Shown here: in pieces, positions 22,963 through 29,256 of the stretch
How positions within the stretch are numbered: position 1 is the stretch's first letter
Layout: each line of letters begins with the position of its first letter
Source of the DNA: an uncultured Acidovorax sp.
GTDB taxonomy: Bacteria > Pseudomonadota > Gammaproteobacteria > Burkholderiales > Burkholderiaceae_C
Length of the DNA stretch: 64,000 nucleotides
Reading direction: 5' to 3'
NCBI GenBank assembly: GCA_913774955.1
Contig: CAJYKV010000020.1
Location: forward strand, 62,001 to 126,000
Position numbers and translations under genes: made by a program
Notes under the pieces: generated by a model
What the model was told of the DNA's origin: nothing
Seen by the model: the letters and a program-made list of their open reading frames with translations, nothing else
The model's database searches: none

Positions 22963-23307
22963 TCAGAAGCCAGGTCCGAAGTTCCAGCGGTCGTGGTCGC
23001 CCACCAGCGTTGCGCCGGCAGCGTTGTCTGCGATGGCGCCGATGTTCTCGGCGATGAGAGCTGCTGCACCGATCTGCGCGGACCAGTAGTCCCGCTCGGC
23101 GTTGGGCTGCTGCTGCAGGTACATGAGCAGCGTACGGAGGGTGTCGGCCTTCCCGGCCAGGTTCTCCATGATGGCTTGGAGCTGGGCGTGGGTGTACCGC
23201 CTCACGTCCTGTGGGGGCTCGTCAGTAGGAGGAGGGGGCGCACCCCGCGACAGGGGCTTCTGGGCAACGGTTGCCCCTGCCGCGGCAAGCGTGGCATCAT
23301 TCGTCAT
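22963..23307 (-). CDS. Hypothetical phage protein (114 aa)
   Basis: Unknown 114-residue protein. A proline-rich N-terminal third (GAPPPPTDEPPQ) is followed by a helical region (YTHAQLQAIMENLAGKADTL...) that resembles the C-terminal part of the 285-residue neighbour. Its ribosome-binding region and first six codons (MTNDAT) are almost identical to those of the 52-residue gene at 24178-24336. The start at 23307 has GGAAAG upstream. Confidence 0.7.
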   Translation of the reverse strand: MTNDATLAAAGATVAQKPLSRGAPPPPTDEPPQDVRRYTHAQLQAIMENLAGKADTLRTLLMYLQQQPNAERDYWSAQIGAAALIAENIGAIADNAAGATLVGDHDRWNFGPGF

Positions 23308-23337
23308 GATTCTTTCCTGCTAAGGGTTGGATCTAGA
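23291..23337. repeat. Duplicated translation-start cassette, copy 1
   Basis: These 47 bases cover the first codons, ribosome-binding site and part of the leader of the 114-residue gene, and match 24320-24366 at about 42 of 47 positions. Both copies contain a TCTAGATCCAACC-type leader (minus strand). Confidence 0.8.
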
Positions 23338-23491
23338 GATCTGCTCGGTTGGCGCCGAGCGGTTTTTGATAGAGGGGCTGACGGTTGGCGCTGTCAGCCC
23401 TTCGCCTTTTCTGGCAGCAGTCGGACTGCGATCGTATCGGGGCACGGTTCAAAAGTTGGGGCGAAAAGCACGTCCTAGAGTGACTGTTCGC

Positions 23492-24181
23492 CTAAGCAGC
23501 CTGTTTGTGAGCGGTAGGGAGGACATCGCGTAGCACGGATTCGTGGTAGCTGTGGACCTGCCCGAAACGCGGGTCGCTCACATTACCGATGACCAACCCT
23601 CGCTCGCGAGACAGTGCTGCGCAGCGCCGGCCGTACCCTGCTGCGGTCCGAGCATCGACGGGGTGACCGATCAGGTTGGCGTAGCCCATGACCGTAAAGT
23701 GCTTGTTCTCGGGCTGCGTGCGCGCTTCGATCACGGCCATGTTTTCCGCCATGAGGGCGATCTCTTCCGCTTGCCGCTTTTGCTCCTGCTCGACGGCATC
23801 TACGCGCGTAAGGGCCAGGATGACGGCCGCGATCTGCGGGTCCTTCACCGTGGGCATGGACTTGGCTTGGCGCTCGCAAGCCAGGAAGTACTCCCGCACC
23901 TCCGCTCCACGTGCCGTGCCGCTCATCATGGCGATGTGCTTGGCAGCTTCCGTGGTGAAGTGGTACTCAGAAGGGGGCCTGCCCACGGCGGGCTTCTCCC
24001 CCTTTTGGGTGAAAACTACGTAGTCCCGGTTGCTCACCAAGTGCGCGCGCTTGATTTGAGCCTTCACCCAGGTGGTGTAGTCCTTCGAAACGCCCAGCTC
24101 TGCGTACAAATCGCGACCGCTGCAGGTCTTGATCGGCTCGTCCCCGATCTGACGTTCGTTGATGGCGATGTTGACGGTCAT
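23492..24181 (-). CDS. AntA/AntB-type antirepressor
   Basis: This 229-residue protein has an N-terminal AntA/AntB domain (residues ~18-105: RDLYAELGVSKDYTTWVK, RDYVVFTQKG, EYHFTTEAAKHIAMMSGTARGAEVREYFLACER). Phage antirepressors with this domain inactivate repressors by binding them. The rest is a short coiled coil (VDAVEQEQKRQAEEIALMAENM) and a second compact domain ending HKQAA. It is the last gene of a leftward operon headed by an Arc-like regulator. Its start overlaps the stop of the 52-residue gene (ATGA). This order, Arc then Ant, is that of P22 immI. Confidence 0.85.
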   Translation of the reverse strand: MTVNIAINERQIGDEPIKTCSGRDLYAELGVSKDYTTWVKAQIKRAHLVSNRDYVVFTQKGEKPAVGRPPSEYHFTTEAAKHIAMMSGTARGAEVREYFLACERQAKSMPTVKDPQIAAVILALTRVDAVEQEQKRQAEEIALMAENMAVIEARTQPENKHFTVMGYANLIGHPVDARTAAGYGRRCAALSRERGLVIGNVSDPRFGQVHSYHESVLRDVLPTAHKQAA

Positions 24182-24336
24182 TGGTGCTGTCCTTCGTTGT
24201 TGCTGAAGAAGTGGCGTTCGTTGAACTTGATCTTGTTGTTTTCCTGTATGTTTTCGTAGCGGATCTCACCGTCAACTTGGTCGGAGTTGGAGGTGTGCTT
24301 GTTCCATCGTTCGCTACGCGTGGCATCATTCGTCAT
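24178..24336 (-). CDS. Small phage protein (52 aa) between arc-like and ant genes
   Basis: This 52-residue hydrophilic protein begins MTNDATRSERW and ends NNEGQHQ. It is Asn/Glu-rich, with no known motif. It has a clear ribosome-binding site (GAGGAAAG) and overlaps the antirepressor start by 4 bases, which supports that it is translated and coupled to the antirepressor. Its first six codons and leader are duplicated at the 114-residue gene downstream. Confidence 0.65.
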   Translation of the reverse strand: MTNDATRSERWNKHTSNSDQVDGEIRYENIQENNKIKFNERHFFSNNEGQHQ

Positions 24337-24366
24337 GGTTCTTTCCTCGTGAAGGTTGGATCTAGA
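24320..24366. repeat. Duplicated translation-start cassette, copy 2
   Basis: Second copy of the 47-base start cassette (see 23291-23337). Just upstream on the minus strand is a hairpin AAGCCCCTGAGC / GCGCTCAAGGGCTT (about 24365-24404) in the leader of the 52-residue gene, with no U-tract. It could affect translation rather than terminate. Confidence 0.8.
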
Positions 24367-24489
24367 AGCCCTTGAGCGCTCTCACCTGCTCAGGGGCTTC
24401 GCCGTTTGTAGCCAGGACTTTTGGAGGGGTGGACGGTCACTGGGGATCAACAGTGTGCATCACTGTGTAGTGCCGACGAGTTCGAGCAC

Positions 24490-24708
24490 CTACCCGTAGG
24501 TTCGGTGCCCGCTGTCCTGGGCTGCAAAGCCCTTGTTGTCAAGTCCACAGACTTCGTCCTTGATCTGCTGATCCATGCTCCGTTGCAGACGGACGACGAC
24601 CTCTGCATTGAACGAGCGACAGTTGGCAGAGGCTTGCTGCTTGAGCCAATTTTTCAGTGTGGGCGGTACACGGATCCCAGAAGGGATGATGGGTGACGGC
24701 TGGGGCAC
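24490..24708 (-). CDS. Arc-family ribbon-helix-helix regulator
   Basis: This 72-residue protein has the Arc/Mnt ribbon-helix-helix fold: a short beta strand (SGIRVPPTL), helix A (KNWLKQQASAN) and helix B (SFNAEVVVRLQRSM). SRSFNAE-like helix B starts are typical of Arc-type DNA-binding proteins. The start is GTG at 24708 with GGAAAA upstream. It is the first gene of the leftward operon with the antirepressor, and it is divergent from a second RHH gene across three palindromes. By analogy with P22 Arc it probably represses the antirepressor promoter. Confidence 0.85.
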   Translation of the reverse strand: MPQPSPIIPSGIRVPPTLKNWLKQQASANCRSFNAEVVVRLQRSMDQQIKDEVCGLDNKGFAAQDSGHRTYG

Positions 24709-24722
24709 TTTTTTCCTTTCGG

Positions 24723-24786
24723 CTTCACTGTGAAGTTGTATCGAGCATAAACCGGCTTCACTGTGAAGTCAACTTCACGATGAAGT
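24723..24786. promoter_or_regulatory. Triple operator between divergent RHH genes
   Basis: Three short palindromes lie in the 96-base intergenic gap: CTTCACTGTGAAG at 24723-24735 and again at 24756-24768, and ACTTCACGATGAAGT at 24772-24786. The half-site is CTTCA/TGAAG. Centres are 33 and 17 bases apart. O1 lies near the predicted leftward start point, O2 between the -35 and -10 of the leftward promoter, and O3 over the region expected for the rightward -35. Confidence 0.85.
24744..24772 (-). promoter_or_regulatory. Predicted leftward promoter of the arc-ant operon
   Basis: TTGACT (24767-24772), a 17-base spacer and TATGCT (24744-24749) on the minus strand. The second palindrome fills the spacer, so binding there would block RNA polymerase. 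Confidence 0.7.
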
Positions 24787-24793
24787 CACCTCC

Positions 24794-24799
24794 TACAAT
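24794..24799 (+). promoter_or_regulatory. Predicted -10 box of the Mnt-like gene
   Basis: TACAAT lies only 5 bases before the ATG at 24805, so a transcript from it would start at or next to the start codon. There is no good -35 hexamer and no Shine-Dalgarno sequence, suggesting a weak or activated leaderless transcript. Confidence 0.4.
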
Positions 24800-24804
24800 G
24801 GGCC

Positions 24805-25407
24805 ATGGCCAAGCAGGACGACTACATACGCACAGCGCTCCGCGTTCCCCCGGAGCTTCACAAGGAGTTGCATCGAACTGCTACCGAAGCGGGGCGCACG
24901 TTCAACGCAGAAATTGTTCATCGCTTGCTGGCAAGTTTCGTAGCTGACCAAGAGGCCGCATTGCTCAAGGCGCGAATTGAGGAGCTTACACAAGCGCTTG
25001 ATCAACAAGCTGAACAGCTATTGACCACTTTTTCCCGTTTGCGGAGGCTTGAGCAGGAGCAAGTCCAGATCGCTCCTCGACCAAAGGGACAACTGCATAC
25101 CCTGCGGATTGCGCTTCGGGGACAAATGAGGTTAACCCAAGTCCTTGCGCAGTATCTCAGATTGTTAGCTGAGAAGTTTCCCGCAGACGAAACTGCGAAG
25201 AACGCGATCGAATTACTGAGAAACACGGCTCTTCTAATTGAGCGCGGGAATTTTGAGGGGGTATTTGAATTGGCTGCTGAAATCGTCCGCTATGGGGCGG
25301 ATATTGAGCATCTGTCAAAAGATCTCAAAGATTTTCTCTCTGAGGAACCGTCGCTTCCTGTGATAGAGAATAAAATTGATGGACCTGAGTCGCCTTTTGA
25401 AAGCTGA
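24805..25407 (+). CDS. Ribbon-helix-helix regulator with coiled-coil C-terminus (Mnt-like)
   Basis: This 200-residue protein has an N-terminal RHH domain (TALRVPPELHKELHRTATEAGRTFNAEIVHRLLASF, residues ~10-45). A coiled coil follows (~50-85), then a helical C-terminal domain much longer than that of P22 Mnt. It is divergent from the Arc-like gene and shares its operators, so it is the likely prophage-state repressor of the arc-ant operon. Base composition drops in its second half compared with flanking genes, a sign of exchange. The role is inferred from domain and position. Confidence 0.75.
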   Translation: MAKQDDYIRTALRVPPELHKELHRTATEAGRTFNAEIVHRLLASFVADQEAALLKARIEELTQALDQQAEQLLTTFSRLRRLEQEQVQIAPRPKGQLHTLRIALRGQMRLTQVLAQYLRLLAEKFPADETAKNAIELLRNTALLIERGNFEGVFELAAEIVRYGADIEHLSKDLKDFLSEEPSLPVIENKIDGPESPFES

Positions 25408-25459
25408 AGTGCTACCGCGGTAATGACTGTGTTGTTCTTGCTAATAATCACCGTAGACT

Positions 25460-25975
25460 ATGAAAAATGAAACACAGAGAGGTATCGAGCAAGCTGTGGC
25501 CCCCCTCGTCGCGCATTGGACGCCGCTTAACTGGGAGAGCTCTAAAACTTTAGGATTAGGATGCGCGGCCGCATCTACGGGCCTGGTGTTCCTTATTGCG
25601 CAAATCGGTGTTAAGTCTACGGCGCTAGTCTTGTCGTTGTGGTTCGCGGCTATCGCACTGCCGTTGTGGCTTGCTTTTTGGCAAGTTTGTGATACTTATT
25701 CATTCTGGGGACGCCGTGCTACAGGCCACTTCAACCAAATAGGGTGGGTGTTGACCTGTAGCATAACTTTCGGATTGGGTGCTGTGCTGTTATTCATGGC
25801 AATTGCCGCCCTTATTTGGAGCCTCCTGCCAGGTGCAGGAGCAGCTTTCGTTGCCCTGACCTTGATCGCATTCGCCTTTGCCGGTTGGCACTCGGTTCAG
25901 GTCAAGAGCTTTGTTGCAGGGCCCACTTCTGGCCAAGCTGAAAATGATCCTGACCGTCGGGAAGAGCGGCCGTAG
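25460..25975 (+). CDS. Four-helix membrane protein, candidate superinfection-exclusion factor
   Basis: This 171-residue protein has four strongly hydrophobic segments (about 33-50, 54-76, 96-122 and 126-147) and a hydrophilic Arg/Glu-rich C-terminal tail. No family is recognised. It is 52 bases after the Mnt-like gene and in the same direction, hence likely transcribed in the lysogen. In P22 the exclusion protein SieA, also a small inner-membrane protein, sits next to mnt. The resemblance is in position, size and topology only; sequence homology is not claimed. Confidence 0.7.
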   Translation: MKNETQRGIEQAVAPLVAHWTPLNWESSKTLGLGCAAASTGLVFLIAQIGVKSTALVLSLWFAAIALPLWLAFWQVCDTYSFWGRRATGHFNQIGWVLTCSITFGLGAVLLFMAIAALIWSLLPGAGAAFVALTLIAFAFAGWHSVQVKSFVAGPTSGQAENDPDRREERP

Positions 25976-26000
25976 CAATTTTTTTGTAAGATCGTTCGAG

Positions 26001-26600
26001 ATGGCCAAACACCACTACCTGCAGTTCATCGTCAGAGGTGAGGACAAGGAACTCACCTTCCCCGTGGATGAGAAGACCTGCACCAGGCTGCAGGACATCC
26101 TCGACCCCAACACTTCCCCGCGTCCTCAATTCTTCTGGTTCGACACGCTGAGCGAGCGTTCAGTGGTCATCAACCTGGACGACGTGCAGGGGGTGCGGTA
26201 CCTGTGGGAGGCTTGGCCCTACGTGCAGGAGGAACTACCCGAAGGAGAGGCTGAGGCTTCGGTGCTGAAGCTTCGCGGCAAGGAGCCGTTGCCGCTGGGA
26301 GTGCTTGAGGATGGCAACGAGATGCAGCTCTTCTGCTCGATCTTGGAGACGGATCCGAAAGTGCAGCCATTCCCGTCTTTCGTTGATGCGGACGGGGAGC
26401 TTTTCCAGGTGAGAGCCAGCGAGGTAGTGTGGCTTGATGTTCCGTCATCGCTTGTCGCTGATGTGGATGACGATGATCCTGAGAGCGAGGTGGTCAGCCC
26501 GACTCCGAAGCCGAGCGCGGCTACCACGAAGGCTCCCAGCAGGCCCGTTCGCAAGCTGGTTGCTACTGATCCTAGGAAGTGGTTGAAAGACAACTCCTAA
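26001..26600 (+). CDS. Hypothetical protein (199 aa)
   Basis: This 199-residue acidic cytoplasmic protein has an N-terminal ~150-residue region of mixed alpha/beta character (HHYLQFIVRGEDKELTFPVDEK, then RSVVINLDDVQGVRYLWE). A low-complexity Asp/Ser/Pro/Thr linker and a basic end (RKLVATDPRKWLKDNS) follow. The segment around SVVINLDDVQGVRYL repeats in spirit near residue 135 (EVVWLDVPSSL), hinting at two similar subdomains. It lies 25 bases after the membrane protein and may share its transcript. Function unknown. Confidence 0.7.
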   Translation: MAKHHYLQFIVRGEDKELTFPVDEKTCTRLQDILDPNTSPRPQFFWFDTLSERSVVINLDDVQGVRYLWEAWPYVQEELPEGEAEASVLKLRGKEPLPLGVLEDGNEMQLFCSILETDPKVQPFPSFVDADGELFQVRASEVVWLDVPSSLVADVDDDDPESEVVSPTPKPSAATTKAPSRPVRKLVATDPRKWLKDNS

Positions 26601-26726
26601 GCAGTTGCGCGCAAAAGCAAAGCTGCAAAGTTCGCCGAAGCGCGCTGTGCCAGGAGGCAGAACACATGTCCGGCTTTGACATCGCGATGTGGTTGCCAGA
26701 CTGCCACCCAAGGTTGCCGGCGTCTG

Positions 26727-27005
26727 CTATTCGCTGTCACAGGAGTGCTGCGCGGCCATCTCGTTGCGAGCCCTCTCGGCCGCGGCCGCGCGTTTGTCGA
26801 ATCTGCGCAGCATCCACATGATGCCGATCCACATTGCGAAGGCCCACCAGCCCCAGTTCGGAGCGTTGCAGACCATGAGGCACAGCAGTCCGATCCATCC
26901 AGCAGCGATGCCCAGATCCCCCGCTGTTTTCTGCTGCTCCTTCGCAACGAAAGCCTTGATGTTCGCCCAGTCCATAGACGTGAGACTCGCTTTGTAGTTC
27001 TCCAT
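26727..27005 (-). CDS. Small membrane protein (92 aa)
   Basis: This 92-residue protein has two hydrophobic segments (~25-41 and ~45-62, tryptophan-rich: WGWWAFAMWIGIMWML) and a basic, helical C-terminal tail (RRFDKRAAAAERARNE). A strong AGGAGG ribosome-binding site precedes the ATG at 27005. It stands alone on the minus strand with a terminator upstream of it. Lysogenic conversion or membrane stress functions are possible, but nothing in the sequence decides. Confidence 0.65.
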   Translation of the reverse strand: MENYKASLTSMDWANIKAFVAKEQQKTAGDLGIAAGWIGLLCLMVCNAPNWGWWAFAMWIGIMWMLRRFDKRAAAAERARNEMAAQHSCDSE

Positions 27006-27040
27006 GCTTCCTCCTGGGGGCGGAATGTAGCGCTCCACGG

Positions 27041-27063
27041 AAAAAAGCCCGCATCAAGCGGGC
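27041..27063 (-). terminator. Rho-independent terminator (minus strand)
   Basis: GCCCGC, loop TTGAT, GCGGGC followed by six U on the minus strand; it ends the DUF4145 gene transcript. Confidence 0.85.
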
Positions 27064-27116
27064 CCACCGGCTAGGGTTGGAGGATGCCGCAGAAGCGGTG
27101 CACCATGGGCGTCATG

Positions 27117-27779
27117 CTATTGGCCCGCTTCTCCGTTGCGCCGTGCACGGCTCTCCTCGATCTGTTTTGGCAGGGTGTAGAGGTACGTCAGCAGGAAGTA
27201 GGTCAGGTGGTGCATCTGGTCCGTGATTTCCTTCGTCGCCTCATCATCGCCGTGGATTGCTTCGTTGCCATCCAGTCGCAGTTCATGCGCCCACGCCTTG
27301 AGGTCGGGTGTGATCCGATTCTCTGCGGCCAGCTTGTCAATGCGCTTCTCCAACTTCCAAGCCTCGACGTCGGGGGCAAACTGCTTCAGGGCCAGCTCCA
27401 TGCATCGACGGTAAGCGCCACACGCTGGAGTCCACAGCCCAATTCTGCGGGCATTGGCCGCATCCATGTAAGAGCGTGCCACCTTTTCCGGCAGATGCTG
27501 AGGCGCATCGACTACTTGCTGCTCCGGCCAGACCCCTTGCACCCTCAGGTACTTACCAGCCTTCAGCAAATTGCCCTCCATTTGGTGCAGGCGCCAATCG
27601 CTGGGCGCATAGTGGTTCGCCACCCACTCTGCTTTGACAACCACAGGCATATCGCATTGCGCGCAGAAAGCCAAGGCCGAGCGCTCAAGACTATTCTGCT
27701 CGTGCCCGCAGTCCGTTCGCACGTTGAACGTCATGTTGTCTGCCCCGCAGTGCGGGCACGTCATCACCATCACTGACAT
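27117..27779 (-). CDS. DUF4145-domain protein with N-terminal zinc ribbon
   Basis: This 220-residue protein has an N-terminal zinc-ribbon-like part (CPHC at ~8-11 and CAQC at ~39-42). A helical DUF4145 region follows (residues ~95-200: ANARRIGLWTPACGAYRRCMELALKQ, then KAWAHELRLDGNEAIHGDDEATKE), including the conserved R-x-x-G-N-x-A-x-H-type motif. DUF4145 occurs alone or attached to type I restriction subunits and other defence-linked proteins. The start codon shares the palindrome CATG with the start of the gene on the other strand. It has its own terminator, so it is an independent accessory unit. Confidence 0.75.
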   Translation of the reverse strand: MSVMVMTCPHCGADNMTFNVRTDCGHEQNSLERSALAFCAQCDMPVVVKAEWVANHYAPSDWRLHQMEGNLLKAGKYLRVQGVWPEQQVVDAPQHLPEKVARSYMDAANARRIGLWTPACGAYRRCMELALKQFAPDVEAWKLEKRIDKLAAENRITPDLKAWAHELRLDGNEAIHGDDEATKEITDQMHHLTYFLLTYLYTLPKQIEESRARRNGEAGQ

Positions 27780-27990
27780 GAATACCTCTCACCAATCGAT
27801 TGTTCTGGATGATCGTCGCATTAGCGAGGTTCTGGAGGCTGGTGACTCGTTTCGCCTCCCCCGCCTGCTCGACCTCTACCGCACATCCTATGACAAGGAC
27901 GCGTTTGTGGCGACCCTGGCGGTCAGGGCGATGCTGGAGCACGACCAAAAGAAGCTGGCAGCAGCCGCCGGCCGCAGGGATGGCGCGTGA
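27778..27990 (+). CDS. Small helical protein (70 aa)
   Basis: This 70-residue hydrophilic helical protein (SIVLDDRRISEVLEAGD, ending KKLAAAAGRRDGA) has no recognised family. The ATG at 27778 overlaps the start codon of the divergent DUF4145 gene, and no Shine-Dalgarno sequence precedes it, so the start is uncertain. Its stop overlaps the next gene's ATG (TGATG), which supports translation of this frame. Confidence 0.55.
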   Translation: MNTSHQSIVLDDRRISEVLEAGDSFRLPRLLDLYRTSYDKDAFVATLAVRAMLEHDQKKLAAAAGRRDGA

Positions 27991-28331
27991 TGGATGTGAA
28001 GGTTTCGCTGCCCTGCCCTCTATGCGGGGAGGTCGTCACGGCCTTTTTGCGCAACTACGACCAGATGCACCACTACTTTTGCAGGTGCTGTCGGCACATT
28101 GAGGTCAATCACATCTTTGTCGACGGCAGAGAGTTTCCGCCTGTGCGGGGCTTCCCTGCACAGCTCCGCGCCAAGTTTGCTGGGGATGCGAAAGCTCAGC
28201 CTGTCGGAAAGCTGCTGCGCATCACCCTAGCCAACTGCGAACTGCAAAAAGCTGGTCAGATTTGGCAGGGTGTGGTGGTGGACCGATCTGTGCCTGAAGA
28301 GCTACTGGGGGAATACAGAGAGACGGAATAA
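27990..28331 (+). CDS. Zinc-ribbon protein (113 aa)
   Basis: This 113-residue protein has CPLC near residue 9 and CRCC near residue 32, a likely single zinc ribbon. A mixed C-terminal part follows, containing GQIWQGVVVDRSVPEEL. It is coupled to the 70-residue gene by a TGATG overlap. No specific function is recognised. Short zinc-ribbon proteins are frequent in this accessory stretch. Confidence 0.6.
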   Translation: MDVKVSLPCPLCGEVVTAFLRNYDQMHHYFCRCCRHIEVNHIFVDGREFPPVRGFPAQLRAKFAGDAKAQPVGKLLRITLANCELQKAGQIWQGVVVDRSVPEELLGEYRETE

Positions 28332-28349
28332 AGCCCGCCGAAGCGGGTG
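28326..28349 (-). terminator. Rho-independent terminator (minus strand)
   Basis: ACCCGC, TTCG loop, GCGGGC then UUUAUU on the minus strand, downstream of the DUF4124 gene; on the plus strand it also lies just after the zinc-ribbon gene stop. Confidence 0.7.
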
Positions 28350-28421
28350 GGGGCGGAATGCAGCAGGAGTGGCACCAGGGATACACGAGGGGCGCTGAGC
28401 GCGGTCTCCACGACGTACCCC

Positions 28422-28967
28422 CTATCGGCAAGTCGCCCCACCAATGCCATTTGGCGTACAGCGGTAGGTGCGAAACGAGTTCTCGTTTTGCATCTGCTGG
28501 ATCTGCGATTGGGTGATCGCATGATTCCGGTCCGCGCGCTCTGAGTCATAGTGATCCCGCCACATGCGATAGTGGCGGTCCGAGGTCGGCTGCCCATTCT
28601 TTTCGGCCTGCAAGTTCTGGATGCATTCCCGTTTCGCGTTGTCAGCAAGCACCTTGCCTTGGCGATCCCCGATCTGGAAATGCTTGAAACGGCACTGCTG
28701 CGGCGGGTTCTGCATGAGCGCTTGCATCTGACGCTCTGCGGTTGTCTGCGCTTCCGCTCTTCTCAGTTCGGCGGCCGCGGCCCTATCAGCAGCCCCATCC
28801 AGCACATTCCCCTGCACGTTGACGGCCTGCCCTGGTGCGCCAGCAGCACACGGTCCATCGCTGTACGTGACCCGCCCGTCAGCCCCTCTGCATTTGACCA
28901 CCTGTGCTGACGCTGCAGACGCAGCAAGAAGCACCGCCAGCGCTGCGGCTGTTCGAAGACTGGACAT
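28422..28967 (-). CDS. Secreted DUF4124-domain protein
   Basis: This 181-residue protein has a cleavable signal peptide (MSSLRTAAALAVLLAASAASA) followed by a short DUF4124 domain (VVKCRGADGRVTYSDGPC). The remainder is a Gln/Arg-rich helical region with several cysteines (QCRFKHF, RECIQNL, YRCTPNG), probably disulphide-bonded in the periplasm. An AGGAGG-type ribosome-binding site precedes the start at 28967. Such proteins are common in Burkholderiales genomes with no defined role; here it is a phage-carried copy. Confidence 0.7.
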   Translation of the reverse strand: MSSLRTAAALAVLLAASAASAQVVKCRGADGRVTYSDGPCAAGAPGQAVNVQGNVLDGAADRAAAAELRRAEAQTTAERQMQALMQNPPQQCRFKHFQIGDRQGKVLADNAKRECIQNLQAEKNGQPTSDRHYRMWRDHYDSERADRNHAITQSQIQQMQNENSFRTYRCTPNGIGGATCR

Positions 28968-29013
28968 TTGGGGCTCCCTCCTGGCCGGAATGTAGCACCA
29001 GGGTGGCAAGGCG

Positions 29014-29256
29014 TCAGAACGGGGCGCGCGACACGGCCACAGCCACCGGTCCGAGCCCGGAGTAGATGAGCTTGTTCGTAGTTCGCTCCCGCACTTCAAA
29101 CCACTCGGGTTGCTTCTCTCGGATCGCGTAGCAGTCGACCGGGAGCGGCAGCAGCACCTGTTCCGGCACGCCAAACCATTGCGGCAGGTGGAGCAGGGTA
29201 GGGTGGTCATTCGGGGGGTTGCCAAGCCAGCGGGTCAATGAAGTCATCTCGGTCAT
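29014..29256 (-). CDS. Hypothetical protein (80 aa)
   Basis: This 80-residue protein with a VRERTTNKLIYSGLGPVAV segment has no recognised family. It overlaps the end of the upstream 142-residue gene by 50 bases, suggesting coupled translation within the same SOS-box-headed minus-strand unit. Confidence 0.55.
   Translation of the reverse strand: MTEMTSLTRWLGNPPNDHPTLLHLPQWFGVPEQVLLPLPVDCYAIREKQPEWFEVRERTTNKLIYSGLGPVAVAVSRAPF

Noticed and set aside
23327-23533. A plus-strand 68-residue frame opposite the antirepressor leader
   Set aside because: It overlaps the leader hairpins and the antirepressor end on the other strand, has no ribosome-binding site and no recognisable composition.
24490-25407. 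Toxin-antitoxin pair with an RHH antitoxin
   Set aside because: Both RHH genes are divergent rather than paired with a toxin; the neighbours are an antirepressor and a membrane protein, so a phage immunity circuit fits better.
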